DNA of 64,000 nt from NCBI RefSeq assembly GCF_037126465.1, contig NW_026999295.1, positions 3,162,001 to 3,226,000 on the forward strand, written 5' to 3'. Made by a program: the position numbers and the translations under genes. Source of the DNA: Ornithodoros turicata (Eukaryota; Arthropoda; Arachnida; Ixodida; Argasidae). Shown here piece after piece: positions 22,558-32,332 of the stretch (the first letter of the stretch is position 1; every line of letters begins with the position of its first letter). The notes below the pieces were generated by a model. That model was not told the origin of the DNA, searched no databases, and saw nothing but the letters and a program-made list of their open reading frames with translations.

Positions 22558-23031
22558 TTAAATCTTTTTATTGAGATACTTTAACAACAATATAACAGCC
22601 CTCTTCGACAGCGTAATTCCATATCCAGAATGATGTTGGCCATGTGTTCGACCGAGTGTGTATACATTTTGTGGGCAGCGGTGAACTTTTAGCTCCCGAT
22701 CCTCACACAAACAACATACTTCTACACATTCCTGATCGTAAAAGCTATGACTGACATTCACCAATCTCAAGCACATCTGTAGCTGTTGTGTTTCATTGCG
22801 TGTGAGAGTAACTCCATAGCGTGTTGGAAGACCAGTCTTGTCCCAAAGTCGTAACGCCAGCAGTGATGCATTAGGAGGACACGTATGGGCATAAACATAT
22901 TCTTCCAGCTCAACTTCTTTGCTACAGTTACCTTGTCGAAGTGAAGTTGATGACTTCGTTAACTCAAAAGTTACTATGACGAGAAAGAATATGTGACACA
23001 GAAGACAAAATAGAAAACACACCCTATCCAT
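22558..23031 (-). CDS. Polinton-encoded protein with signal peptide and internal repeat, 157 aa
   Basis: Residues 5-22 are strongly hydrophobic after a short start (MDRVC), as in a signal peptide or anchor. The rest contains two similar ~65-residue halves. The first has HTCPPN (49) then YGVTLT (72); the second has HRCPQN (117) then YGITLS (137), each followed by a Leu-rich helix. The 'G[VI]TLT..E...L' pattern recalls PC4-type DNA-binding subunits, but a secretory start argues against that. A CVEVCCLCE cysteine cluster sits between the halves. Neighbour of the ATPase on the same strand. Function unknown. Confidence 0.5.
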   Translation of the reverse strand: MDRVCFLFCLLCHIFFLVIVTFELTKSSTSLRQGNCSKEVELEEYVYAHTCPPNASLLALRLWDKTGLPTRYGVTLTRNETQQLQMCLRLVNVSHSFYDQECVEVCCLCEDRELKVHRCPQNVYTLGRTHGQHHSGYGITLSKRAVILLLKYLNKKI

Positions 23032-23170
23032 TTCGCTCTTTTATGATGAAGTGAGAAAGTCTTAGTATTGAGGATGAATTTATTTCTTATTGACGATACA
23101 TTTTTCTTATTCACAAACAAGTCGATTTTGTGCAGCAAGTGAAGAAAATGAATATTCTTCTTTACACGTT

Positions 23171-23800
23171 TCATGTTTTATATACTATTTGGCGATGATC
23201 GTCGGGAAATATGTTCGTCCACACTCGATAGTGGTCTGAACAATTTTGAGACAAGTCAATTACGATGTATGAATACGGTTTCTTACAAGCATCCTTATAT
23301 ATGCTTGTCAATAAGTCGCTTTTGTTCCGTCCAAACAATTGTCGTGAAAGTATTTGTAATTGATCCACAGTTCGAGCAGAACGACATAGAATTAGAGCAC
23401 TGCTATTGAAGTCAATACATCTATACAGAGGATCATTAACAAAAAAATATTGAGTAATGAAGATGGCCGAACAGTTGAGATGGTGGCATCCAGCTACATA
23501 GAAGTTACAGATTTCTTTTAGCCTTTCCTTGTCAGCCAAGCAATCGTCAAATATGATTAAAGAATTTCTAACATCCTCCAGGTTAGTGGGAATATCTTGA
23601 CTGAAAGTTACCTCGGGAAAATCGTCAAAAATAGGTTGCTTGTACAAGTATATGTACAGTATACGATCGAAAGGTTTATCGAAGACAGTGGCTCTATGCT
23701 TGATCAAACGTGTAACGAGTGTCGTCTTTCCACTTTGACTTTGTCCAGATATAGTCATTGAGACAGGAGTGATAAACCTATAAGGTCTAACCTCAGTCAT
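23171..23800 (-). CDS. Polinton packaging ATPase (FtsK/HerA-like, A32 type)
   Basis: DNA-packaging ATPase that would drive genome entry into a capsid. Walker A is GQSQSGKTT at residues 19-27 from the chosen start, Walker B is SLIIFDD at 80-86, and a CSAIFITQ sensor strand lies near 110-117. The open frame reaches upstream to 24079, but the added ~93 residues are basic and Cys-rich, unlike the family. The Met at 23800, about 18 residues before Walker A, gives 209 aa, close to the usual size. No stop or frameshift is visible, so the gene looks intact, unlike the polymerase and major capsid genes. Confidence 0.88.
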   Translation of the reverse strand: MTEVRPYRFITPVSMTISGQSQSGKTTLVTRLIKHRATVFDKPFDRILYIYLYKQPIFDDFPEVTFSQDIPTNLEDVRNSLIIFDDCLADKERLKEICNFYVAGCHHLNCSAIFITQYFFVNDPLYRCIDFNSSALILCRSARTVDQLQILSRQLFGRNKSDLLTSIYKDACKKPYSYIVIDLSQNCSDHYRVWTNIFPDDHRQIVYKT

Positions 23801-24217
23801 CTCTTCCAAGTAAATGAAGACTGGCATAAATAGCATATTACATAAGACTTTTACTCTTTTTTTCAAGCATGTGTGTTTTTTTATGAAAACGATAAATGGC
23901 AAACAACACTTAACCTTTATGCACTCCTTTAGTTTGTCAATGTTGGATATGGGGGCTGAGAAACTCATATCTGTATATCTTGTGCAGCAAGTCAGTGTAG
24001 AATTCTCAAGTTCTAGCACTTTCAGCTTGTGCAAACACGCAATATGAGTCTGTGACTGTATCTTTTTTTTTCGGAACAAGTCTGTTCTAGACGTTTTTTT
24101 TTCTTACTTTTTCCTGTTCAAACTTGTCTAGACATGTGATGAGCACGTGATTGGTTACGTCAGAGAAGGTAACCAACAAAGTCAAACATGTCTATGCATG
24201 CACTGTTCGCAAAGCGC

Positions 24218-24226
24218 TATATAAGA
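24218..24226 (+). promoter_or_regulatory. TATA box for the rightward genes
   Basis: CTATATAAG stands 177 bp before the ATG of the small DNA-binding gene, between divergent transcription units. GTACGT near 24272 and TTTTCAG near 24340 could mark a short 5' UTR intron. Confidence 0.5.
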
Positions 24227-24402
24227 CTGCCCTCCATGACGATTCTTCACACAGATCCTCACAGGAGGAAGGGTACGTTACACTTTTTCCTTTCGCTCCG
24301 ATATGTGGGAAAGTGTGCTTATATTTATTCTTATTTTCAGCTTCACTCTGTGTGTAGAAAAGAATAAGTGAGCCAGAGTGAGAAGTCACCACAAGAGAAG
24401 GT

Positions 24403-24738
24403 ATGACATCTATTTTGGATAAGCTCGATAAACTCAAGAAACCTGGAGATGGAGATATTCAGAAAATGAGTACCCTACCGAAGAACGAAAAGCTGGAGGT
24501 CTTGGATTTGCGAAAGATTGACACGGTGTACGGCGAAGCGGTCTATGTAGAAGTGTTGATGGAGAATGACAAACGTGTAAAGTTCTACCTTCCTAGTCGC
24601 TTTAAGCGTTTGACAGAGGATGATCTAGAGGAGATGAGACAACTGCCAAATCTTAAAATTGAGAAAAAGGAGAGATTCAAAGATGGCAAGAGAGTTGCCT
24701 CGCCCGACATTCTATTCACTCATGGGAAGAAAAAGTGA
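24403..24738 (+). CDS. Putative OB-fold/ssDNA-binding protein of Polinton, 111 aa
   Basis: A small charged protein with the pattern 'L..Y..L..NEKLEVLDLRKID..YG.AV.VEV..NDKRVKFYLPSRF..LTEDDLE' in which alternating hydrophobic residues suggest a compact beta-barrel. Similar small proteins occur in arthropod Polintons and related elements. A role in coating single-stranded DNA next to the polymerase is inferred from size, charge and location, not shown. It lies 55 bp before the polymerase region on the same strand, so the two may be co-transcribed. The N-terminal ~20 residues are Lys/Asp-rich and probably flexible. Confidence 0.6.
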   Translation: MTSILDKLDKLKKPGDGDIQKMSTLPKNEKLEVLDLRKIDTVYGEAVYVEVLMENDKRVKFYLPSRFKRLTEDDLEEMRQLPNLKIEKKERFKDGKRVASPDILFTHGKKK

Positions 24739-24793
24739 TGATACATCGACATATCGGCAGCTCCTATCCTGAGACACTTCTCTCCACATCATA

Positions 24794-25270
24794 GTGACCT
24801 GTCACTTATGTCCTCAACACGAACGTCAGTACTATGCATCAATAGAGGGACTCCAAATTCATCTGCCAAACGTTCACGAACTCCAGACACCCTGCATACC
24901 ATTTTGTGAGACTCTCTGCACACTACGGAACTACACGAAACGCTTCGAGTTGCATCTACATGACAGAGACGAGGCGGGGCATGAAGTGACAACGTTTTTT
25001 CATGAGTATGAACACTATCTTGCTAACGTATTGCGTCACTTTGGATTCCCACTGCGCTAATTCACATTTCTTAAAGTAGAACTTGGGCGACATACGCCCG
25101 ATGAGGAGTTACGACTTGAGATTCATTTTGTACCTTCTAAAGTGAGAACTGTTTGGTCAGAGGGAGATGTACTGCCTTCGATTGCGCAGTCGAGTAGTGA
25201 GATAGCACAAACATTAGAAAACTTAGAAATTCAAGGCTCTGTTTTTTTCTCTTTCACATTCTTGCTTGTA
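24794..25270 (+). pseudogene. DNA polymerase B, N-terminal extension (zinc finger), broken
   Basis: The frame opens with a C2H2 finger (Cys3, Cys6, His23, His28) followed by a His-rich segment, as in the N-terminal extension of Polinton polymerases. A TAA at 25058-25060 interrupts it. The same frame then stays open and family-like to about 25270, where it stops. The family-like sequence continues in another frame at 25288. The polymerase gene thus has a nonsense change and a frameshift before the nested retroposon. Whether the finger was ever a separate small protein cannot be decided here. Confidence 0.6.
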
Positions 25271-25287
25271 TTCTAAACATTGGACGT

Positions 25288-25474
25288 TTGGCTCCTCAAC
25301 TAATTGGATGTTCCCACTTTGAGTTACCGAGTGAATTGAAACGAAAGTATCGTTCCCTGTTGAATGTGGATTACGGACTACATGAAGATGAAGAGAACAT
25401 GTGTTTTGTCTTCTCCGTGATTGCTGGAGTACATCCTGCCTCGCATCATAGGCGGAGGCCATCTTCCTACAGAC
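25288..25474 (+). pseudogene. DNA polymerase B, second N-terminal segment
   Basis: After a frameshift the polymerase-like sequence continues with IGCSHFELPSEL and a block around ENMCFVFSVIAGVHP. This matches the conserved 'NxCFxWsxlAxLHP' region that precedes the exonuclease domain in Polinton-type polymerases. It is cut at 25474 by the retroposon. Confidence 0.7.
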
Positions 25475-25731
25475 AACAACAACAACAACTTTATTTCGGC
25501 CTTGGAGAGTGGGGAGTTTCATCGCAACAGGCGATACTCTACCCCAGTGCTTGGTGGAATGGGGGGAATAAAATAACGAGCCCCTTTACAATAACGATCG
25601 AAGTCCGATGGTGTCCAGAAATGTCAGAAGAGCTTTGAGCGCAGAGCGTTGCTGGGCTGGATTGGGCCAGGGACCAAGCAATTTCGGTAGGGAGAAAGGG
25701 CGAGAGTCCAGCTGACGAAGAGACTCGTCAC
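25475..25731 (-). mobile_element. Short retroposon inserted in the polymerase gene
   Basis: A 257-bp insert flanked by identical 9-bp CCTACAGAC (25466-25474 and 25732-25740). Its left end is (AAC)5 followed by TTTATTTCGGCC, so on the minus strand it ends in AATAAA-GTTGTTGTT, a 3' tail typical of a 5'-truncated non-LTR element or SINE. The insertion breaks the polymerase reading frame. Confidence 0.85.
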
Positions 25732-25835
25732 CCTACAGACCATACATAACACAGTATGTATTTCCTGATACATTTCCCGTAGCTTTCCCAAAAGATGTAG
25801 AGATATTTGAGAAACGTAATGAAATTAGCATTAAT

Positions 25836-28538
25836 GTGTACGCGTACGAAAAGGAAGAAAACTACATTTACCCCATCAAAGTTGTTGATGAGGAGCGTCA
25901 GAAACATGTGGACTTGTTACTAGTTGACTCTCATTTTGTGCTCATCGCAAATTTTAATGGATTGTTTGTTCCACGTGGACAATTTCATTGTAAAAGATGT
26001 ACAATGGGCTTCTGCTCAGAGGGAAGTCTGAAGTGTCATTTAAGTATGTGTAAGCAACAGAAAGTAGCCAAGACCATTTACCCAAAGAAGGGAGAGACAT
26101 TAGCATTTGCAGGGGAACATCTCATGTCAGAAGTTCCCTTCTACTGTGTGTATGACTTTGAAAGTGTGCTGTCACCGTGTCTGGATTCAGGAAATGTGTA
26201 TGAAGATCACATCCCCTCTTCATTTTGTCTGTTAGTGATACGCGCATCCGACTCATATGTCCTCGAAAAGCATCTGTATCGTGGACCTAATTGTGTCACT
26301 GTCTCTATGGAGCTACTACACAGACTCCACGACGACATTTTGGAATGGATACGTACAATTGCCCCTCTAGAAATGACCGCAGAAAACGAGCAGCAGCATG
26401 CCACAGCAAGCCACTGCAACGTTTGCCAGGAATCTTTTGCAAAGAAGCAAAAAGTTCGTGACCATGACCATGTAAGTGGAAAATTTCGACAAACTTTGTG
26501 TAACCCCTGTAACTTAAAACCGAGAGTGCCTCCTAAGATTCCAATCATTGCACACAATGCCAACTATGACTTGAGTTTTCTTTTGTCTCACTTGCATTTG
26601 CTTAAGAAAGTAGACATAAAGGTGATTGCCAGTAGCTCCCAAAAATTCAAGGCTATAGATGCTGGCTCTTATCGATTCCTAGATAGTTTAAACTTCCTGA
26701 ATGCAAGTCTCGAAACATTAGTGAAAAATCTACGTGAGAAAGGTGAAGACAACTTTGGTTGTCTTCGTCAATTTTTTCCAAACGAAAAACACTTTCAACT
26801 AGTTGTTCGCAAAGGAGTGTTTTGTTACAATTTTGTCACCACTTTCGAAGCCTACAATGAGCTTTCTCTACCTCCTCGGGATCAATTCTTCAACACTTTG
26901 AATGGGACAGAAGTAAGTGAAGAAGATTATTGTCATGCACAGTTGGTCTTTGAAAAATTTCAACTCCGTAATCTGGGAGAGTATTCAGACCTATATTTAC
27001 TCACAGACGCACTGCTTTTAGCAGACGTGTTTCAGGGCTTTCGTAAGTGGACACTTGACTTTCACAAGATTGAACCTTTTCACTTTGTGTCTCTGCCCGG
27101 ATTAAGCATGTCTTGCGCCCTAAAAATGAGTAAGGTAGAGCTAGAGTTGATTCACGACCCTGACGCATACCTGCTGATTGAAAATGGCATACGAGGAGGT
27201 ATTACACAGTGTTCGCTGAGGAAAGCGACTGCAAATGTACCAGGAACAGAGCAGTTTGACTCCAAAAGCCCAAGTAGCTTGATCCACTACATAGACGTTA
27301 ATGGGCTTTACGGTTCAGTAATGAGAGAACCACTACCTTACGGAGGTTTCGAGTGGCTCACAGAGGATGAAATCACGAACTTGGATATAACACACCTCCC
27401 AGATGACGCGCCTATGGGTTACTTCCTCGAGGTAGATCTAGCATATGACAAAGAAATCCACCAACGTCACAGAGATCTGCCAGTTGCCCCCGAGAAAATG
27501 TCAGTTCCCTATGATCTGCTGTCAGAGTATCAAAAGGAATTGATGAAGAAGTTTCACCTTCCTGAGAAAGCTACTGATGCAAAATTACTGTTGACATTAT
27601 TCGACAAAGAGAGATATTTTCTACACTATCGCAATCTGCAGTTGTATATGCATTTGGGCTTGCGTCTCACCAAAGTTCACAGGGTTCTAAAGTTCAATCA
27701 AAAGCCCTTTCTCCGATCCTATGTGGACTTCAATCACGATCTTCGAAAACGAGCTACGAATGCCTTCGAAAGCTCCAAAGCTAAGATTGCAATTAATAGC
27801 GTGTACGGACGTTCGTGTATGCAGGTTAGAAAGTTTGTAAACTGTCGTCTCACAGTAACCGACGAACAAGTGCTCAGACTCCTACGCAAACCAAACCTAA
27901 AGGAGTTCCGACCGCTGAGCTCTCATGTTATCCTCTTCCAATTCTCTCAATCTGTGCTCCGCATGAGACAGCCACTGTACCTAGGATACGCGATACTGGA
28001 ACTGTCCAAGCTGAAGGTGTTTGATTTTTACCACAACCACCTTCTTCGTGTAGCTCAAGATACTAGACTGTTGTATATGGACACAGATTCCTTCATCATA
28101 AAGTTGAGTGAAGAGAAAGCGCTTCTCGAACTAGCTGACAAGCATCTGGATAACTCTAGCTATGACCCCGATCATCCGTTATATTCCGCGAAAAATAAGA
28201 TGGTACTGGGAATGTTTAAAAACGAGATGCCTCGTGATCACATTCTCGGTTTCTGTTGTCTAAAACCAAAACTGTACGCTCTCGAACTGAGTAGCAAAAA
28301 GCAGTACAACCGTGCGAAAGGTGTGAAACATTCTGAAGCACAGAAGCTTCTTTATTCCCTGTACACCGACGCTCTTGAGTATGGCAGAATACACTCTATT
28401 AAACAGAACCTGATCGTACACAAAGACAATGTAAACAAAAGTGTCTCAGTGACAAAGATTGCTCTCAACCCTTTGGATACAAAGCGTTACGTTTGTGCAG
28501 ATGGAATTGAAACGTTCCCTTTTGGTTTTCACACCTAA
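25836..28538 (+). pseudogene. Polinton DNA polymerase B, main domain block (900 codons open)
   Basis: Protein-primed family B polymerase that would replicate the element. In order: a Cys2-His-Cys finger at residues 52-72; Exo I (YDFES, 106-110); an HNH-like zinc site (CNVC 194-197, CNPC 222-225); Exo II (AHNANYD, 239-245); Exo III region (DLYLLTDALLLADV, 385-398); polymerase motif A (YIDVNGLYG, 485-493); motif B (KAKIAINSVYG, 648-658); and motif C (YMDTDS, 747-752). All catalytic Asp/Glu are present and the 900 codons are uninterrupted. The true N-terminus lies upstream (24794-25474) and is broken by a stop, a frameshift and the retroposon, so the complete protein is not made. Confidence 0.93.
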
Positions 28539-28985
28539 TCATATGTATGCGTCGGACAAGTGTAAACAAAGATGGAAGCATCAGGATGGTAAATGATGGA
28601 AAAGCCAATTACCATCAATATAGATGTTACCCTTTCGTTATTTCTTGTGTTTTTTCTAACAAGTGTTTAACACTAAAGGAGTGTTGATTGTACATATCTT
28701 CATTTGACTTATTCAGTGCACCTTTTTTCCTAAGTTTTTTATGTGAATGAGAGAGTTGTCACTTCCTTAAATAATGAAACTTTTTCAAAGTGTTTGCAAA
28801 AAAGTGGAGTATGTACTTTGCAAAACAGCTTGTTTCAGTTCTCTTGTTTTCAAAGTGATGATGAAATTGTGACTGTATAATACTTTTCGCCATTTTTGTG
28901 AGCTGTCTGATGTAATGTATCCTACTTTCTTGCTAAGATGACTAAATAAAGGCTCTTTTCTTTTTTAAAACAAATTTATTCACTT
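28539..28985. other. Convergent 3' ends with polyadenylation signals
   Basis: AATAAA at 28945-28950 would serve the rightward polymerase transcript, and TTTATT at 28975-28980 (AATAAA on the minus strand) the leftward capsid cluster. The rest is AT-rich and non-coding. Confidence 0.6.
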
Positions 28986-29471
28986 TTAGAGTACACTACA
29001 ACATGACATATTATCTGTTTTTCGTGGTATCTGTTTACGCACAAGTATTGCTATCAACCTATCATTGAGTTTAAAGTTGGTGTGTGAGAACCTCCGAGTA
29101 CACTCTTCAAGTAGAAACCCACAGCAGAGAAGACTACCTACATAGAGACAATAAAGTCCACATGTGGCTGAGCCGTATCCCTGAAGTCGTTTCCTGTTGT
29201 AGTGAAATGAAGATGCTGGGTGTATGAATTTGTAGAACTCCTTGTATAGTGGTCGCATTCCGTAGCTATCGAAATAAGAAATGCTCCTATCGTTAGAGAT
29301 ATGGAATAGAGTCCAGTGTTCTCCCGGGGAAGATCTTGGAGCTGTATTCACCACATAAAGACCCGGTCCAGCTTTTTGCAATGCAATTTCATCGCGAGCG
29401 AAAGTTCCACGAAAGCATGTCCTTGTGCAATGGTTCCGAGCAAAAGCTGCATAAAATTCCCATTCTTCCAT
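28986..29471 (-). CDS. Adenain-like cysteine protease of Polinton, 161 aa
   Basis: Maturation protease related to adenovirus proteases (C5-type, Ulp1 fold). The catalytic set is visible in order: His52 in GEHWTLF, Asp68 in SYFDSYG, Gln97 in LQGYG and Cys104 in ATCGLYCLY. The aromatic Trp after His is kept. Length is usual for the Polinton form. It is the last gene of the leftward cluster, just before the polyadenylation signal, and probably processes the capsid and core proteins encoded upstream. No lesion is visible. Confidence 0.88.
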   Translation of the reverse strand: MEEWEFYAAFARNHCTRTCFRGTFARDEIALQKAGPGLYVVNTAPRSSPGEHWTLFHISNDRSISYFDSYGMRPLYKEFYKFIHPASSFHYNRKRLQGYGSATCGLYCLYVGSLLCCGFLLEECTRRFSHTNFKLNDRLIAILVRKQIPRKTDNMSCCSVL

Positions 29472-29481
29472 TTTGATTCGT

Positions 29482-29736
29482 TTATACGAATTTAACGCGT
29501 CTGTCTTTGTTTATTTCCAGAACACGAGGTGTCTCGGAAACAAAGAGCACCGTGACAGCTTCTGTAAGGTTAGCAGCAAATGTCAATGTGAGACGAACAT
29601 TAGCTTGAAGCACTGGACTTAGTGACTGCAGTTCCACATCCGGTGTGAGGTGATAATAAAGCATAAATGTCTCTTTTGCATATGCAGCCGGAGCTAGAGG
29701 TATATCCTTGCTCTTAAGTTTGTGAAGCAAATTCAT
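29482..29736 (-). pseudogene. Major capsid protein, C-terminal part after a premature stop
   Basis: This is in the same frame as the capsid gene at 29740-30792 and separated from it by a TGA at 29740-29742. The sequence (YHLTPDVELQ and VLFVSETPRVLEINKDR) fits the last strands of the major capsid family, which normally continues past this point. It therefore looks like the lost tail of one gene, though a separate short protein starting at Met 29736 cannot be excluded. Confidence 0.75.
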
Positions 29737-29739
29737 GTA

Positions 29740-30792
29740 TCACTTTGCATAGATGTCTCGTTGAAAGTCGAAGTCGTCGGTGTAGTGTTGTCCGCCAACG
29801 TCGAGCACTGCTCTTTTGAGTTTAAAATTTTCAAGCTTAAAAGGGTTCCGTTCTCTATGACCCTGATATGCTTCACTCTTGACCATCAATACGGTCAACT
29901 TAGAAGGAACTCGTTCACTATAGAGATCATCAAATATCACCTGAGATTGGTTTGGAGCGATTGTCCTATACTTAATCTCTAAACCTCGAAGAAGGTATGT
30001 GGCGGGTGTCGTTTGAAGTCTTCTTTCAATGCCAACGAGTACGCTTGGAGAAACCTGCACACGTCGGAGGTAGACCACAATTCGGGAAAACTCTATTGTA
30101 TGCTTTTCAGTCTCGCTGGGACCAGAGAGGAGCCTAAATTCGTCAGTGGCTTGTCTTAGCACCACTCGTATATCGGTGTTATTAAGGACAAATTTCTCTT
30201 GCTGACAGATGTCGCTAAAGATAGGAGAATAAAGATCACAGAGAGTTGATCCTTTGGTGCGTTTATAGCGTGCGAAAAGTCCTTTTGCTTCGTTGGGGAC
30301 AGCAAAATTTTCAGATTCTCCCACTGGATCTGGTTCGTAAAGCATTGCAGACAGGGTGTGAGTTTGAGTAACATTGTTTGCATTTGTAACAATGTCCAAG
30401 TAAGAACGATAGGCATAATGTTCGAAATTAGATACCAGAGTCGAATTAAGATAAATGTGGACATGATGAAAGAGAGAAGATGCAAATGCTTGTAGAGGAA
30501 TAACGTTGTCAGTTGCCACTGTACTGCCAGTTGTAGTCAATGCTGCGTCTCCATTTTTACGCACAACTCTACATTGAATGTGTAAGAAACTCGACTGGAG
30601 ATCAAAGAAGCCGCCACCGAGACCTGGAACATAATATTCAATCACACCGCTCGAGGTAGGTGCAGAAATGGGGAAAAACTCCACATATTCTGACTTCTCC
30701 AGAGAAAAGTTTGTCGGTGGAACAGAAAACAGGTCCAACTGATTCGTTATGCAGAAGCAAGAATTTTTATGTACTAAGGCGATGGTAGACAT
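29740..30792 (-). pseudogene. Polinton major capsid protein (double jelly-roll), truncated by a stop
   Basis: Resembles the major capsid-like family annotated in arthropods and nematodes as 'F54H12.2-like'. Seen here: DLFSVPPTNFSLEKSEYVEF near the start, a strand-rich core with ASSLFHHVHIYLNSTLVS, then FVLNNTDIRVVLRQATDEFR, VQVSPSVLVGIERRL and a C-terminal HRERNPFKLENFKLK. The frame opens at 30819, but the Met at 30792 (MSTIALV) matches the family start and avoids overlap with the preceding gene. A single TGA truncates it after about 350 residues; the family sequence goes on in frame at 29482-29736. Otherwise well preserved. Confidence 0.85.
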
Positions 30793-30802
30793 CTTTTTTT
30801 CC

Positions 30803-31201
30803 TCAGGTGAAAAAGTCAACCTTTCTTCGTTTCTTCGTTGGTTTTACTGATCGATCAATTCTGTTGCCCTTGCTTTTATTACGTTTCCTACCCTTCCCTC
30901 TGAGTCTATGCAGCAACTCGTCACGAGTTGAATGGATGGTGCGACCAACCCCTTTCCTTAGTGCCTCTCCAAACGTTGTTCCCTGTTTCACTTCCTCCGC
31001 TATGTGACGTCCTGTGTCAAGAAGTTTCCGACCTACAGAGGGCGCTACCTGTTTAGTCAGTATAGGTATAAACCGCTGCACCAACTCAGAAAAAAAGCCA
31101 GATCCAACTTGATAAAGAGGAGCTGAGTAATGTGGCAATGGTTGATCTCGTTTACCGCTGCCGAAATGCGATATACAACAGGGTGTCTGAGTTATATGCA
31201 T
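30803..31201 (-). CDS. pVI/pX-like minor core protein of Polinton, 132 aa
   Basis: Small basic protein placed between the two capsid genes, as in related elements. An amphipathic, Gly-rich N-terminal half (VGSGFFSELVQRFIPILTKQ) is followed by 'GRKLLDTGRHIAEEVKQGTTF' and a highly basic tail (RLRGKGRKRNKSKGNR, KPTKKRRKVDFF) with a clear nuclear-localisation-type cluster. This is the composition of adenovirus pVI/pX-type proteins that coat DNA or disrupt membranes. Its start overlaps the end of the minor capsid gene by ~10 bp, and its stop lies 10 bp before the major capsid start, indicating tight packing. Assignment is by composition and position. Confidence 0.7.
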   Translation of the reverse strand: MHITQTPCCISHFGSGKRDQPLPHYSAPLYQVGSGFFSELVQRFIPILTKQVAPSVGRKLLDTGRHIAEEVKQGTTFGEALRKGVGRTIHSTRDELLHRLRGKGRKRNKSKGNRIDRSVKPTKKRRKVDFFT

Positions 31202-32241
31202 TTTCGAAAATGTAATGTTACTCCCACACGACCAGAACCAGCAATGAAGGGAATGAAGTCACCTATCTCGTTTGCCAGTTCGATTTGAATGCTAGTCAGC
31301 TCCTTGACAGTCACATATTTATAGTAAAGATTTGTGAAAGAGTAGGACATAACCTCATTCCGACTCTGCAGTCTAAATGGGAGAAGTCGAAGAAGGGGTG
31401 CGGTTATATCACCTACAGCTTCACTTTCGATGATATCGCTGTAAACGAAAATGTAATTTTGCGCTGGGAAGAGGCAGACATCACGCTGAGCAACTGTGAA
31501 ACTGGAGAAGGTTGTTCGTTTTCCAAATCCAAGCATCAGAGCTAAATATGGGTGAAATGTAGCGTAACCCTCATTGCGACATTCCAGTTGACAAACTCCA
31601 TTATAGGGATTGTAAAATATGAGACGAGCATCTTCTGGTAGGTGTAAGTTTGTTCGATATGCGTGATTTATCGCATCGGCGAGGTCCTTCCCTGACTCAT
31701 AATACCCTTCTGGAACTTCGTATTTGGTTGTACGTGAACGATACGTGATTAGGGTGACTTTCTCTTCAGTGTCCACCTGATATTTCAATACTTTTACTGG
31801 CTGCCCTTCATCCAATTCCGAAGAACCGATAATCTTTTCAGGAAGGCCAAGCTTAGCAGAGAGAGTTGAACTTAATTCCAGACCAGTATTTAGTGGAAGT
31901 TGTATTTCATAATGACCACTGACTCGTATTATTTTGGCTTGGTTTTTGAAGTGTTTCGTTAGAAGTTGTCGAAAAGGTACAATAATGTTTACTCCCGCAA
32001 GAAACTTAACTTGCTCTGTCGTGGTTGCGCCACCGAAGAGGCTAGTCTCCGATATACCATTAACGATATCTGTGACATTATTAATTGCAAATGGGATATT
32101 CACCTCCGCCAGAGCAACCTCCCACTTTCCATCTAATTGCACTGGCTGAGCTAGTTTAACTCTGAACTTGCTCATTGTGTTACTAGGAAATACATCACTC
32201 GAGGCGTTTGACAGTAAGTTGACATAGAACTGAGTCGCCAT
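31192..32241 (-). CDS. Polinton minor capsid (penton-type) protein, 349 aa
   Basis: Single jelly-roll vertex protein. The N-terminal signature FYVNLLSNASSDVFPSNT followed by KFRVKLAQPVQLDGKWEVAL is highly typical of the family, as are the later block SEAVGDITAPLLRLLPFR and the C-terminal SIQIELANEIGDFIPF. The open frame runs up to 32352 into the terminal repeat, but the Met at 32241 (MATQFYV) matches the family start, and the extra residues look non-coding. No stop or frameshift is visible. A truncated inverted copy of its first ~60 codons lies at 20920-21180. The gene starts about 90 bp inside the right TIR, from which its promoter probably comes. Confidence 0.88.
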   Translation of the reverse strand: MATQFYVNLLSNASSDVFPSNTMSKFRVKLAQPVQLDGKWEVALAEVNIPFAINNVTDIVNGISETSLFGGATTTEQVKFLAGVNIIVPFRQLLTKHFKNQAKIIRVSGHYEIQLPLNTGLELSSTLSAKLGLPEKIIGSSELDEGQPVKVLKYQVDTEEKVTLITYRSRTTKYEVPEGYYESGKDLADAINHAYRTNLHLPEDARLIFYNPYNGVCQLECRNEGYATFHPYLALMLGFGKRTTFSSFTVAQRDVCLFPAQNYIFVYSDIIESEAVGDITAPLLRLLPFRLQSRNEVMSYSFTNLYYKYVTVKELTSIQIELANEIGDFIPFIAGSGRVGVTLHFRKCI

Positions 32242-32332
32242 TGTTTTTCTTTTTCTAAAATGAAAACAACATGATCGTGAGGAGTTCTTTTGAACCAAGA
32301 GCGAAGTCAAATGGGCGCGAAATTTAAAATTT

